64,000 bases of DNA, taken from contig JAMPXP010000007.1 of assembly GCA_023701135.1 (NCBI GenBank), positions 62,001 through 126,000 on the forward strand. Direction: 5' to 3'. The position numbers and the translations under genes were made by a program. The DNA comes from Desulfobacula sp. (lineage in GTDB: Bacteria; Desulfobacterota; Desulfobacteria; Desulfobacterales; Desulfobacteraceae). Under the pieces are notes generated by a model. The model saw only the letters and a program-made list of their open reading frames with translations. It ran no database searches and had not been told where the DNA came from. Positions within the stretch are counted from its first letter, which is position 1, and each line of letters starts with the position of its first letter. Positions 34,155 to 43,964 of this stretch are shown in pieces.

Positions 34155-37100
34155 TCAGGCCTGAATTTTTGCGACAATGGCCTCCACCACTTTTTCAGCC
34201 GTATCGCCGAAGAGGGTATCCACCTCCACCAGGTTCAGATACCGGTCATCCCACTGGAAATTCCCGCTTTCAAGAATCCAGTCCTTGAGCCGGTTGTATT
34301 TTCCGCCCAGGGCCTTGATTTTCTTGAGGAGGGGAACATCCTCGGAGGATTTGAAACTGATGTTCAGGGACAAGAGATATTCAATGATATTGGGCGTGGC
34401 CGGGTTGGCTGAAATGATGGGGATCACCAGGATGTTCTTGTTGTCTTTCCGGCCCCGGCCGATATAGACATTGCCTTCCCTGACAATGATATTTTTCGTG
34501 CCCTTGAGCCTATGATCGTTTTCCACCCGGGAGGGCTCTTCTCTCAGCGCTCCGGTTTTATTAATGATTTGAATCTTGGTTTCCGGGGTTACCTCACCCA
34601 GAAGGCTCAGGCCCGAAATCTGGTAAACCAGTCCGCCGTTGACCCTGGAGATGACTTCCTGAAGGTTTTTAATGACCAGCACATTTTTATGGGTGATCTG
34701 GGAGATCTGGAAATTATTGATGTTCAGTTCATTGAAAATGATGCCTTCAAATTTTTCCGTGATCCTGCTGGTGCCGACGGTGACGGTTTTGGCCTGGTGC
34801 TTGATGGCATCCACCGGCCTTGCCATGATATTGATGGAATGGTTGATATTGGTGAAAAAGGTGTTCAGCATATTGGTCGGGGTGCCCTTGGTTTCAAAAT
34901 CAATTTCAAAATCCGATACGGGCAGGCGGCCGGAAAGGTATTTCAGGAGCAGGGTGAGATTGGCGGCATTGTCAAGCCCCATGGCTGCAGGAAAGCTTCC
35001 CTGTCGCCGCTTTTTGGAAAACCGGTTGTAGAACTGGGCAATGGTTTCCCTGAACCGTTTTTCAAGCAGGACCTCGTAGACATCATGCCCCATGGTGGTA
35101 TATTCATCCAGAAGATCCTGGATTTCCGCCCTGGCGTCGTACATGAAGCGGGACCCTTCATTGATGGCCAGGGCTGCATAATAACCCCAGATATGGCCCA
35201 CCAGGGTATTTAAAACCGGGGCAAAATGTTCTTTGGTTTCCGGGATCTTGAACACATCGGCCGCATAGGGGTCAAACCGGTCTTCTCCAAGGGTGGTGAT
35301 GACCACGGGCGTTGCCTTGTGGGCCTTGAAAATGGCCGTATCCTTGATGATGTCGCCCAGAACGCTTTCCCTTGTGCCGGCGGCACAGACAATGATGAGG
35401 GGCTCGCTGGAAAGGTCGATATGTTTTTTATCCTCTATAAAATCCGATGAAATGGTTTTATAGCAGAGTTCGCTGAGCTTGATGCGGATTTCGTCGGCCG
35501 AGGTCTTGTTGGAGCCTGACCCGACGGTGGCCCAGTAATATTTGGATACGGCCAGGCGGTCCGCCGAGGCCTTGATCGCATCCTTCATGCCCAGGATGGT
35601 TCTCATCTTGTCCGGCAGGGAAAGGATCTCATGGATTTCTTCGGTGATGAAATCAGCAGACCGGGTGCCGGTGAGGGCGGCCATGTGAAGACCGAAAACA
35701 GCGCCGGCCGTTATCTGGGAATAAAATGCCTTGGTGGAGGCCACCGACATTTCAATGTCCCGGCCCGAGCTGGTGTAGAGGACCCCGTCGGTCTTAAAGG
35801 TCAGGTCTGAATCCCGGCGGTTGACAATGGACAGGGTTCTGGCACCGCAGGCCTTGACCATGTCCACGGTCCGGTTGGTGTCTGTGGTGGTGCCGGACTG
35901 GCTGATGGCCACCACCAGGGTGTCGGTCATGGATTTTTCCCCGTTTTGTCCTTCAATGATGGAGAAACCGGAAAGCTCCGAGGATTTCAAGGCCCGGATC
36001 TGGATGCCGATGTCCCCGATATAATATTTCATAAGATCGGCACAGCCCTGGGCTGCTATCCCGGCTGTTCCCTGGCCGATAAAATAGATTTTTCTGATCC
36101 GCTGCTGCCTGAAATCCTCTTCCAGGGATCCGGGAATGACTTTCGGGTCCAGGACAGTCTCAAAAAGACGGGTTTCAGGGGATTGCCTGAATTTGTTCTC
36201 AAGGGTTTTCTCAACCGAGCCCGGGGATTCTGAAATTTCCTTTAAAAAATAATGGGGAAAGTTCTGGCGGTCAATGTCCCGGGAGGTGATCCTGCTGGTC
36301 ATGATCCCGGTTTCATCCATGGGGATGGGGGTGCAGTCATAATAACAGGACCGGATACCGGATATCCCGCCTGTGGATTCATGGTCCAAAATGACGATCT
36401 GGCCTCTGTCTTCCCCGTTGAGCTTGATATAATTCTGGGTTTCTTCCACAATGCCGTAAAGTTCGGACGCAGCCATATAATGATCTTGTGCAATTCCGAC
36501 AAAAATGGCCTGGCCGCTTCCCTTCTGGGCCAGGAAGAGTTTTCCGGGCGCCAGATCCGAGTGCATGCTGATGGCATGGGAGCCTTCAAAATCATTGAGG
36601 GCAAGCCTGAAGGCATCTTCCAGGGGGTTGCCCTGTTTGAGATAGTGCTCGATCTGGAGCGGGATGAGTTTGGTGTCGGTGTTGATATCGGTATGGAGTT
36701 TGTCATACCGGGCCTCGTATTCGGTTTTGAGTTCCAGGTAATTATCAATGTCGCCGTTCAGGCAGACATGGATGATCCCGGTCTTGCCGATGCTTTTATC
36801 AGTGGGGGTATTGTCCTGGGGATGGCAGTTGGCAACGGTGATATCTCCCACCGAGGCCCAGCGGGTGTGGGCGGATACGGAGTTGGCCGTGAAATCATAA
36901 TGGGCCAGCAGTTGCAGGAGATGATCATTTTTGATCTGGCTCCGGAGAAAGGCCACATTGTCCCCGAGGGCTCCGATCTCTGCGGCAAATTTATAGACAA
37001 AGGAAATGGACACAAAATGCCCGTTGTTTTCCGGAAAGGTGTCATGAATGGTCAGGCTGTTATTGGACAGGACAATATGGTTGGTTCTCTGTTTGAGCCG

Positions 37101-37856
37101 TTCCGAATGCCCGGCCTTAATGAGGCCGTCCCTGAAACGCTCAAACTCCTGTTTGGTAAAGGTGAACAGGGCGCTGATGCCTGCGGAATCCCTTCCCCTG
37201 ACTTCAAGCCGGTCAATGCTGTTCAATATGGCATTCATCCGTTTGAACACGCTTAATCCCTTGGCATTTCCTGAATGTTCAAGATCCGGGGCCAGATTTT
37301 CAATGGCGGCAATATTTTCCAGAATTTCTTTTTTTATGCACCAGGCGATGTCCCGGAGCCGTTCCAGCCGTTGAGAGATGATTTCGGCTTCAGCAGGGGA
37401 GAAGGCGGACAGTTTCTGTTTAAAATGGGCGTTCTGATCGGTTGCAAGCTTTTCAAGGCTGTCTTTTAAGGAACCGAGCAGGTCTTGCTTGTCCGGACTG
37501 AAAAAGATATCTGAAAAATATTTTTCCTGCTTTAATGCCTGGCAGTCTTCAAGAAAGCCGTTTAAAAAATCGTCTCCTCCCAGGAAATCCTCTTGAAGGT
37601 CCCGGGCCGGATCGGTCAGGGTTTTCCCGTTCAGAAAAAACGCTTTTTCCTTTAGGGTGTCCAGATAGGAGGGAGATAGGGCAGGAGCCCCTTTAAAGGC
37701 CACAAGGGCGGATATGCCGCAGAAAAAAGTGTTGGGCCGCTGGGGCAGAAATATAAGGGTGTTTTCCCTGGCTGATGCAGGGGAAGCTCCGATTTCAACG
37801 TTTACAGAAAAGAGTTGTCTGAGCCTGTTCAAAAAAGCGGTTAAAGGCTTGAGCAT
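34155..37856 (-). CDS. Oversized GlmS-like glutamine amidotransferase/SIS protein
   Basis: 1233 aa, twice the length of GlmS (~610). The Ntn-type Cys that GlmS has at position 2 is C46 (FFCGISALVAF), after a 45-residue leader; the start is secure (GGGAGG 5 bases before the ATG). GATase parts: HTRWASVGDITVANCHPQD and VCLNGDIDNYLE, split by a ~200-residue helical insert (~65-270). SIS domains: AISQSGTTTDTNR (~655), ASTKAFYSQI and YYWATVGSGSNKTSADE (~775). The last ~280 residues are unrelated to GlmS, whose C-terminal KSVTVE is absent. It probably acts on a sugar phosphate with glutamine ammonia; calling it glmS is not justified. Confidence 0.8.
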   Translation of the reverse strand: MLKPLTAFLNRLRQLFSVNVEIGASPASARENTLIFLPQRPNTFFCGISALVAFKGAPALSPSYLDTLKEKAFFLNGKTLTDPARDLQEDFLGGDDFLNGFLEDCQALKQEKYFSDIFFSPDKQDLLGSLKDSLEKLATDQNAHFKQKLSAFSPAEAEIISQRLERLRDIAWCIKKEILENIAAIENLAPDLEHSGNAKGLSVFKRMNAILNSIDRLEVRGRDSAGISALFTFTKQEFERFRDGLIKAGHSERLKQRTNHIVLSNNSLTIHDTFPENNGHFVSISFVYKFAAEIGALGDNVAFLRSQIKNDHLLQLLAHYDFTANSVSAHTRWASVGDITVANCHPQDNTPTDKSIGKTGIIHVCLNGDIDNYLELKTEYEARYDKLHTDINTDTKLIPLQIEHYLKQGNPLEDAFRLALNDFEGSHAISMHSDLAPGKLFLAQKGSGQAIFVGIAQDHYMAASELYGIVEETQNYIKLNGEDRGQIVILDHESTGGISGIRSCYYDCTPIPMDETGIMTSRITSRDIDRQNFPHYFLKEISESPGSVEKTLENKFRQSPETRLFETVLDPKVIPGSLEEDFRQQRIRKIYFIGQGTAGIAAQGCADLMKYYIGDIGIQIRALKSSELSGFSIIEGQNGEKSMTDTLVVAISQSGTTTDTNRTVDMVKACGARTLSIVNRRDSDLTFKTDGVLYTSSGRDIEMSVASTKAFYSQITAGAVFGLHMAALTGTRSADFITEEIHEILSLPDKMRTILGMKDAIKASADRLAVSKYYWATVGSGSNKTSADEIRIKLSELCYKTISSDFIEDKKHIDLSSEPLIIVCAAGTRESVLGDIIKDTAIFKAHKATPVVITTLGEDRFDPYAADVFKIPETKEHFAPVLNTLVGHIWGYYAALAINEGSRFMYDARAEIQDLLDEYTTMGHDVYEVLLEKRFRETIAQFYNRFSKKRRQGSFPAAMGLDNAANLTLLLKYLSGRLPVSDFEIDFETKGTPTNMLNTFFTNINHSINIMARPVDAIKHQAKTVTVGTSRITEKFEGIIFNELNINNFQISQITHKNVLVIKNLQEVISRVNGGLVYQISGLSLLGEVTPETKIQIINKTGALREEPSRVENDHRLKGTKNIIVREGNVYIGRGRKDNKNILVIPIISANPATPNIIEYLLSLNISFKSSEDVPLLKKIKALGGKYNRLKDWILESGNFQWDDRYLNLVEVDTLFGDTAEKVVEAIVAKIQA

Positions 37857-37888
37857 TATTCCTCCCGGATAAAAACAGGTTTTTGGTA

Positions 37889-39289
37889 TTAAAGTTGGGC
37901 ATGGGCCTCGGGTTGTTTCTTAAAATACTGTTTTAAAATCATATTGCCATAGGCACTGGATTTTGTCCCGATATATTCACCATGACCCACAACTATGGCC
38001 ATGGCGATTTTTTTGTTTCCGGTTTTTTCTTTGCCGAAACCCGTAAACCAGTCGTATTTGATGGTGTGTTCCCGGTTATGCAGGGAACCGGTTTTTCCGC
38101 CCATGATGAGTTTGGACAGAACAGGGTCTTTGGATGAATTTCTGAAGGATTTTCTTGCAGTCCCGTTGGTAACGGTTTTCTGCATGATCTGCATCATGGT
38201 TTCTGCGGTTTGGGCCGTGATGGCGGAGGTATAAGTGGCAGGTGCGCTTTTGTAAATCACCTCGCCGCTTGAGTCGGTGACGTGTTCCACCAGAGTCGGT
38301 ATCATGATCCGGCCCTTGTTGATGACGGCAGAGATGAGCATGGCTCCGAAAACCGGGGAAATGGTGGTATCATAATTATAGCCGCTGCCGAGCTCGGCCA
38401 GATGAAATTCGTTGCTGTTGGTTTCAAAATTGCCTGAAACAAAAGGCAGTTCCGAATGGATGAGCTGGTTGAATCCAAAGGCATTGGCATAGGATTCAAG
38501 CTTTTCCTTGCCCAGATAGTTCTTTCCGATTTTGCCGAATACCGGGTTTACGGATTCTGCAAAGGCAGTGGAAAAAGAAATCTGAAGGGAGTGTTTATTG
38601 TTTCCGTCCTGAACCTGACGCTTGTATAAGGTATATTTATTGCCGTTGAAATACAATTGGGTCTGGGGGTTATATCCCAGGGTTTCAACGGCAGCGGAGG
38701 CTGTGACGATTTTGAAGATGCTGGCGGCCGGATAATCCGATTCCAGGCAGGGATTGGTGTCCGGTTTACTAAGATCATAACCGGTCATGGCAATGATTTT
38801 TCCTGTTTCCGGCTCCATGACCACAAAGGCAATCCTCTGGGGTTTTCCCCGGGTGAGTTTTTTCATCTGATCGATAAGGGACAACAGATATTCCTGGAGA
38901 GGGACATCAATGCTGGTGGAAATTTTTAATTGGGCCTCCGGCGTATCCACCAGGAAAATATTTTTGTCGGTTTTGGAGATATCGGTTTTGGAAAGGAGGG
39001 TAAAGAGCTTTTCCTTTGAAAATTTATCGGTCTCGGCGGAAGGAAGCTCCGGGGCCGCCTCTTCCGTACTTTCTTCAGGGCTGGAAGATACCTTGTCTTT
39101 TTCAGGTGCTTCGATATTTAAAAAGAATATTCCGGCGAACAGAAAAATCAGGGTTAAAACCCCCATGGCGGATTTGATGGTTTTGATGAAATGCGCCTGT
39201 TTTTTTTTTTGAACAATATATTCGGATTGGAATTCCCGCCAGGAATTATCGTTGCTGTGGTGAGTCAAAAGGATACCCCATCTTTTCAA
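37889..39289 (-). CDS. Penicillin-binding transpeptidase-domain protein
   Basis: 466 aa. One N-terminal membrane helix (~residues 41-60, MGVLTLIFLFAGIFFL), the rest periplasmic. Transpeptidase motifs: SIFKIVTASAA (S-x-x-K, ~193), AESVNPVFGK (S-x-N, ~254) and MGGKTGSLHNRE (K-T-G, ~400). No transglycosylase domain, so a class-B-like or MecR/PBP-related D,D-transpeptidase for cell-wall synthesis. The spacer after the helix is acidic (EEAAPELPSAE). Start is a TTG with no strong ribosome site; lies 18 bases after the metG stop, so downstream in the holB-ricT-metG unit. Confidence 0.88.
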   Translation of the reverse strand: MKRWGILLTHHSNDNSWREFQSEYIVQKKKQAHFIKTIKSAMGVLTLIFLFAGIFFLNIEAPEKDKVSSSPEESTEEAAPELPSAETDKFSKEKLFTLLSKTDISKTDKNIFLVDTPEAQLKISTSIDVPLQEYLLSLIDQMKKLTRGKPQRIAFVVMEPETGKIIAMTGYDLSKPDTNPCLESDYPAASIFKIVTASAAVETLGYNPQTQLYFNGNKYTLYKRQVQDGNNKHSLQISFSTAFAESVNPVFGKIGKNYLGKEKLESYANAFGFNQLIHSELPFVSGNFETNSNEFHLAELGSGYNYDTTISPVFGAMLISAVINKGRIMIPTLVEHVTDSSGEVIYKSAPATYTSAITAQTAETMMQIMQKTVTNGTARKSFRNSSKDPVLSKLIMGGKTGSLHNREHTIKYDWFTGFGKEKTGNKKIAMAIVVGHGEYIGTKSSAYGNMILKQYFKKQPEAHAQL

Positions 39290-39307
39290 TTAAAGGTTTC
39301 AACATGA

Positions 39308-41230
39308 TTATCTTACCGGATGCCCGGGTTTCACCGGCTTATCAAAACCCGAGAGCACCAGCCGTTTTTTTGAATCCGTCACCAGAACCATTCCCTGGGA
39401 CAATTCTCCCATCAGCATGGCTTCCTTCAGGTTGGCCACAACAATCACTTCTTTGCCGATGATGTCATCCAAACTGTAATCCTTGGCAATCCCGGCGATG
39501 ATTTGCCGGGTCTCGGCCCCGAGATCCACCTTCAGTTTTAACAGTTTATTGGACTTTTCTATTTTTTCTGCACCAATCACGGTTCCGGTTCTCAAATCGA
39601 TTTTTAAAAAATCTTCAATGGTGATTTCTTCTTTCAGGGCCGGGGCGAAGGCCTTTATTTCCGGGATAGACGTTTTGGGCTCAGATTTTTTGGTATCAAT
39701 CCGGGGAAATAAAATTTCAGGGGATTGAATTTGAGTTCCCTTTTGCACCTGTCCCCAAACCGATGCCTCGTCGAGAGAATAAAATTCCTTATCCTTTTTG
39801 TCAATGCCGAGGGCTTTTTGAATTTTAACCGATGTCTGGGGCATGATGGGATAAATCAGGCAGGAAACCACCCTCAGCCCTTCGATGAGATTGTACAGAA
39901 CGGTTTCAAGGACAGGGAGGGTGGCTTTGTCCTTTGCCAGGGCCCAGGGTTCGGTGGTGTCAATATATTTATTCATGAAGCCGATATAGTGCCAGACGGC
40001 TCCCACGCCTTTATGAAATTCACACAGGGCCATGGCCTGTTTATATTCTTCAATGGTTTTGGCGGCTTCCGGGGCCAGGGAAAGCTTTCTTTCTGTTTCT
40101 ATTTCAGGGTGGGGTGCCTGAACCTCGCCTTTAAAATACCTTACCGTCATGGAAAGAACCCGTGAGAAAAGATTGCCCAGATCATTTGCAAGATCGGAGT
40201 TGATTCGTGTCACCAGAATATCTTCCGTGAAATTGGCATCCAGGCCAAAGGCCATTTCCCGCATGAGAAAATACCGGAAGGGATCAAGGCCGTATTCTTT
40301 TATGATTTCCAGGGGGTCCGTCACATTGCCGATGCTTTTGGACATCTTGCTGCCTTTGACATTCCAGAATCCGTGGACATTCAGCCCATTATAGATTTCA
40401 ATGCCCGCAGCCTTCAGCATAATGGGCCAGTAAATGCCGTGGGGTTTGATAATGTCTTTGGCCACAAAATGGCGGGCCCCGGGCCAGAATTTTTTAAACA
40501 GATCCCCGTCCGGATAACCCAGGGCGGAAATATAATTGACAAGGGCGTCAAACCATACATAGGTCACATAATCTTTGTCAAAGGGCAGGGTGATGCCCCA
40601 GGTCAGGCGGGTTTTCGGTCGGGAAATGCAGAGGTCTTCCAGGGGTTCCTTCAGAAAAGAGAGGATTTCGGTTTCATACTGGGAAGGTGAAATGAATCCG
40701 GGATGGGTTTTGATATGGTCCATGAGCCAGTCCTGGTATTTGCCCATTTTGAAAAAATAATTGGATTCCTTAATGCGCTGAGGCGCAACCCCATGGTCCG
40801 GGCATTTTCCCTCCACCAGCTCCCTTTCCTGGTAAAACCGCTCACAGCCGAAACAATAAAGCCCCTCATAACTCGAAAAATAGATATCCCCGGAGTCATA
40901 AATTTTTGTAAGAAGGGCTTCAACGATTCGGATGTGGGACGGGTCCGTGGTCCGAATAAAATGATTGTTTTCAACATTCAAGGCAGGGAGAAGATCCTGA
41001 AACAGCCTGCTGATTTTGTCGGCATAGGCTTTCGGGCTTGTATTCTGCTTTTCCGCAGCTTGAACGATTTTATCTCCGTGTTCATCGGTTCCCGTGAGAA
41101 AATAGGTATCAACGCCGGCCATTTTTTTGAAACGGGTTGCCGTATCAACGGCAATGGAGGTATAGGCATGGCCCAAATGGGGCTTGGCATTGACATAATA
41201 TATGGGTGTGGTGAAATATTGTGTTTTCAT
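39308..41230 (-). CDS. metG: Methionyl-tRNA synthetase
   Basis: 640 aa with all class I landmarks: YYVNAKPHLGHAYTSIAVD (HIGH-type HLGH), zinc knuckle CFGCERFYQERELVEGKCP, KMSKSIGN (~residue 298), anticodon-binding helical domain, and a C-terminal tRNA-binding OB domain (~540-640; VDLGAETRQIIAGIAKDY, LSQGMVLVTDSKK). Charges tRNA-Met. Follows the RicT-like gene by 15 bases in the same operon. Confidence 0.97.
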   Translation of the reverse strand: MKTQYFTTPIYYVNAKPHLGHAYTSIAVDTATRFKKMAGVDTYFLTGTDEHGDKIVQAAEKQNTSPKAYADKISRLFQDLLPALNVENNHFIRTTDPSHIRIVEALLTKIYDSGDIYFSSYEGLYCFGCERFYQERELVEGKCPDHGVAPQRIKESNYFFKMGKYQDWLMDHIKTHPGFISPSQYETEILSFLKEPLEDLCISRPKTRLTWGITLPFDKDYVTYVWFDALVNYISALGYPDGDLFKKFWPGARHFVAKDIIKPHGIYWPIMLKAAGIEIYNGLNVHGFWNVKGSKMSKSIGNVTDPLEIIKEYGLDPFRYFLMREMAFGLDANFTEDILVTRINSDLANDLGNLFSRVLSMTVRYFKGEVQAPHPEIETERKLSLAPEAAKTIEEYKQAMALCEFHKGVGAVWHYIGFMNKYIDTTEPWALAKDKATLPVLETVLYNLIEGLRVVSCLIYPIMPQTSVKIQKALGIDKKDKEFYSLDEASVWGQVQKGTQIQSPEILFPRIDTKKSEPKTSIPEIKAFAPALKEEITIEDFLKIDLRTGTVIGAEKIEKSNKLLKLKVDLGAETRQIIAGIAKDYSLDDIIGKEVIVVANLKEAMLMGELSQGMVLVTDSKKRLVLSGFDKPVKPGHPVR

Positions 41231-41245
41231 TTTATTTTGTGTTTT

Positions 41246-42034
41246 TTAATCCTCTATATCACGTACATGCCTGTCAATTTCCGTATTGTCCTCCATGCGA
41301 ATGGTGACGGTTTCCTTCAGGACATTCTGGCGGACGACTTTTCCAGAACCCTCTTTTAAATTTATTTTTTTTCCGAGTTTGGGCATGTCTCTTTTCAGGC
41401 TTTTATAGGTTTCATTTTCAAAGGTCAAACAGCACATGAGTCTGCCGCAGACACCGGATATTTTTGTGGGGTTCAGGGACAGGCCCTGTTCCTTGGCCAT
41501 TTTGATGGAGACCGGGTCAAAGGTCTGCAAAAAAGAGGAACAACAGATTTCTCTGCCGCATTTACCGACTCCGCCGCAATGCTTTGAAAGATTCCGGATA
41601 CCGACCTGGCGCATTTCAATCCGGATATTGAATTCTTTTACCAGAAGTTTGATCAGCTCCCTGAAATCGATCCGGCCGTCGGCGGTATAGAAAAAGGTCA
41701 GTTTATTGCGTTCAAAAGCGCATTCAACGCTGAACAGGTTCATCAAAAGATCCAGATCATTGATGCATTTGATGCAGAAATTAAAGGCATTGTTTTCAAG
41801 AATCTTGATTTCCTCCATTCTCAGGAAATCTTCTTTTGTGGCCATGCGGACGATCTGTTTGTATTCCTTGTCCTGATTTTCAGCTTCGGCCGGGGGGATG
41901 GCTATTTTCCCGAATCCAAGCCCCTGTTCGGTTTCGACAATGACGGCATCCCCTTCTTTCAGCACAAAGGCACTGCTGTTGAAATCATATATTTTCCCTG
42001 CTGTTTTAAATTTAACGCCGGCTATTTTGATCAT
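41246..42034 (-). CDS. ricT: PSP1-domain protein, RicT (YaaT)-like
   Basis: 262 aa from ATG 42034, which overlaps the holB stop as ATGA (a TTG two codons earlier is also open). PSP1 domain at ~60-150 and the characteristic Cys cluster HCGGVGKCGREICCSSFL ... GVCGRLMCCLTFE. In Bacillus the RicAFT complex carries 4Fe-4S clusters and affects RNase Y and phosphorelay; the neighbourhood holB-ricT(yaaT)-metG is also found there. The partners RicA and RicF are not seen in this window, so the symbol marks the family only. Confidence 0.88.
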   Translation of the reverse strand: MIKIAGVKFKTAGKIYDFNSSAFVLKEGDAVIVETEQGLGFGKIAIPPAEAENQDKEYKQIVRMATKEDFLRMEEIKILENNAFNFCIKCINDLDLLMNLFSVECAFERNKLTFFYTADGRIDFRELIKLLVKEFNIRIEMRQVGIRNLSKHCGGVGKCGREICCSSFLQTFDPVSIKMAKEQGLSLNPTKISGVCGRLMCCLTFENETYKSLKRDMPKLGKKINLKEGSGKVVRQNVLKETVTIRMEDNTEIDRHVRDIED

Positions 42035-43077
42035 ACACAAACTTCCCTTTTGTTTCCTGCAACTCTTAGGAAAAAACCGTCCAGAATCAGCCTCAGTGTG
42101 CAGTTGGATGCTATTTTTTGTTCTGCCTCATAAAGATATTTCAACCATTCAAAAGATCTGTCCTTATGCACTAGTGGACTAATATGGTAAAAAGAATCAA
42201 AAAAATCAAGGTTAACTATTTTTTCAGGAAGAATAGGAAAGATCATGAGATCCCTGAAAAACGTTTTCATGATGGATAAGGCGTGGTTTATGAATTCAGG
42301 TTCAAGGCTTAATGTCTGCGACAGCACCAATCCTTTGGAGATATCATTTTTTTCATCTTTAATGAGGTCGATGAGGGTTTCGATGAGCCATTTTCTCCGT
42401 TTGATCCAGTTGAAATCGTTTTTTTCTGCGCTAAAATTCATACAGGCCAGGATATTGTTGAAATCCGTGTCAAGGGTTTCGGACACAATATAGGCCGATT
42501 CAGGATCGGTTTGAAATTCGGAAATGAGGCGCTTGGCAATGATTTTGCTGCTCAAAGGCTTGAACCTGATTTTCCGGCACCTGGAAAGGATGGTGGGCAG
42601 AAGAAAATCGATTTTAACCGCCATGAGAATAAAAAAACTATGGTCCGGCGGCTCTTCCAGCATTTTCAGCAAGGCATTCTGGGCCTGGACATTCATGGCA
42701 TCGGCCTTTGAAATGAGTATCATTCTGTAGGTTGCCTCATTGGGCCGGGAGGAAAGGGTATTGGCCAGCTCCCGGATCTGGGCGATGGCAATCATATTCT
42801 TTCCTGCCGGAGGGTCAATGAATATCATGTCCGGATGACTGTTGTTGTCAATTTTGCGGCAAGGGGTGCAGGTGTTGCAGAAAAGCGTGGAATTGCTTTT
42901 GCAGTTGCATCCTTTTGCAAAGATCAAAGCCGCTTCTTTTCTGCCGGTATTTTCATGACCATGGAAAAGAAGGGCGTTTGGAATTTTTTTTGTCTGAATG
43001 ATATGAGTTAATTCTAAAAAGGCCTCGGATTGGTATTGCATTTGATCAAAATCAGACGCGGTTTGATCAATACCCAT
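42031..43077 (-). CDS. holB: DNA polymerase III delta' subunit
   Basis: 348 aa clamp-loader subunit. P-loop-like ALLFHGHENTGRKEAALIFA, zinc module CNCKSNSTLFCNTCTPCRKI, and LISKADAMNVQAQNALLKML followed by EEPPDHSFFILM and LSRCRKIRF (the conserved SRC). The P-loop lacks the canonical GKT (TGRKE), as expected for the non-hydrolysing delta' subunit. C-terminal third is helical. Sits between the HU/IHF gene (3 bases upstream) and ricT (4-base overlap). Confidence 0.93.
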   Translation of the reverse strand: MGIDQTASDFDQMQYQSEAFLELTHIIQTKKIPNALLFHGHENTGRKEAALIFAKGCNCKSNSTLFCNTCTPCRKIDNNSHPDMIFIDPPAGKNMIAIAQIRELANTLSSRPNEATYRMILISKADAMNVQAQNALLKMLEEPPDHSFFILMAVKIDFLLPTILSRCRKIRFKPLSSKIIAKRLISEFQTDPESAYIVSETLDTDFNNILACMNFSAEKNDFNWIKRRKWLIETLIDLIKDEKNDISKGLVLSQTLSLEPEFINHALSIMKTFFRDLMIFPILPEKIVNLDFFDSFYHISPLVHKDRSFEWLKYLYEAEQKIASNCTLRLILDGFFLRVAGNKREVCV

Positions 43078-43080
43078 GGG

Positions 43081-43356
43081 TTAATAATCCACCCTCTCCT
43101 TGAGTTCTTTTCCGCATTTAAAAAAAGGCAGGCGCTTGGGCGGGATAGTGACTTTTTGACCGGTTTTCGGGTTTCTGCCGGTATAGCTTTTGTATTCTTT
43201 GATATGGAAACTGCAAAATCCCCTTATTTCTACACGCTCTCCGTCTTTAAAAGCCTCGGAAAGCGAATCAAAAAACAGTTTGATGACCTCTGCCGCTTCG
43301 GATTTTGTCAAATCGGCCCTATCTTTTAGTGCTGAAATCAATTCAAGCTTATTCAT
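43081..43356 (-). CDS. HU/IHF-family DNA-binding protein
   Basis: 91 aa. MNKLELISALKDR start, the beta-arm GRNPKTGQKVTIPPKR with the intercalating proline, and FKCGKELKERV end; closest to the IHF-beta branch (VEIRGFCSF in place of GFGSF). Bends DNA; IHF would also support sigma-54 promoters such as the candidate at 32628, though this link is inferred. GAGG ribosome site 4-5 bases before the ATG. Has its own promoter at 43404-43432. Confidence 0.93.
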   Translation of the reverse strand: MNKLELISALKDRADLTKSEAAEVIKLFFDSLSEAFKDGERVEIRGFCSFHIKEYKSYTGRNPKTGQKVTIPPKRLPFFKCGKELKERVDY

Positions 43357-43403
43357 ACAACCTCTTTCTTTGTTTTGGGTGAACTCATATTTCCATTGTG
43401 TTG

Positions 43404-43432
43404 TTTCTATTGAAAATTGGATAAAAAGTCAA
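43404..43432 (-). promoter_or_regulatory. Sigma-70 promoter of the HU/IHF gene
   Basis: Minus strand TTGACT (43432-43427), 17-base spacer, TAGAAA (43409-43404). It begins immediately downstream of the NusG-like stop codon, about 48 bases before the ATG at 43356. Confidence 0.55.
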
Positions 43433-43436
43433 GGAG

Positions 43437-43961
43437 TTATGCCAATAGTTCAGGCAGTTTTTCAATTTTGTCTTCTTCGATCTCAGTTCCTGCATACTGG
43501 CCCAGAAGGTCTATTTTAATCACAACGCGGCCTCGGCCCTTCTGCCGGATGAATTCTCCCCTGATCCCGGCCAGGGGGCCTTCTATGATCATGACCGGAT
43601 CACCTTTTTTAAGCCTGATATTTGAGCCTGTGATAAGATCCATATGGGAACTGGTCAGTATTTTAAGGGAGTCAATCTGAATATCCGGGACGGGTACAGG
43701 CCCGGTCTGATTCCCCAGGAGCCGGACCGCACCGGTTGTTTTCAGAATATTCAACTGATCTGCCGGATGAAAGGTGGATTGGACAAAAATATATCCGGGA
43801 AAAAGAGGATATTCAACCATCAGGTGTCTATCCTTGCGGATGCTTTTCCGCCTTATCTGGGGCAGAAAAACCGGTATTTTTTTTTTAAGGATACTGGTAT
43901 AAACCGTTCTTTCAAAATTGCTTTTTGTTAAAAGGGCAAACCAGTTCAATGGATTTTTCAT
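43437..43961 (-). CDS. NusG/RfaH-family transcription antitermination protein
   Basis: 174 aa. NGN domain: NWFALLTKSNFERTVYTSIL at the start, then YPLFPGYIFVQSTF (typical LFPGYvFv). C-terminal KOW: LKKGDPVMIIEGPLAGIRGE. This size and the lack of secE next to it mark a specialised NusG paralogue (RfaH/UpxY-type) acting on long surface-polysaccharide or envelope operons rather than housekeeping NusG. It is 3 bases downstream of lptD, which fits an envelope role. Confidence 0.88.
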   Translation of the reverse strand: MKNPLNWFALLTKSNFERTVYTSILKKKIPVFLPQIRRKSIRKDRHLMVEYPLFPGYIFVQSTFHPADQLNILKTTGAVRLLGNQTGPVPVPDIQIDSLKILTSSHMDLITGSNIRLKKGDPVMIIEGPLAGIRGEFIRQKGRGRVVIKIDLLGQYAGTEIEEDKIEKLPELLA

Positions 43962-43964
43962 CGG

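Noticed and set aside
34127-34157. TGAACGGA/TCCGTTCA inverted repeat between the kinase and the GlmS-like gene
   Set aside because: An 8-base stem overlapping both gene ends with no T-run; too weak to call a terminator.
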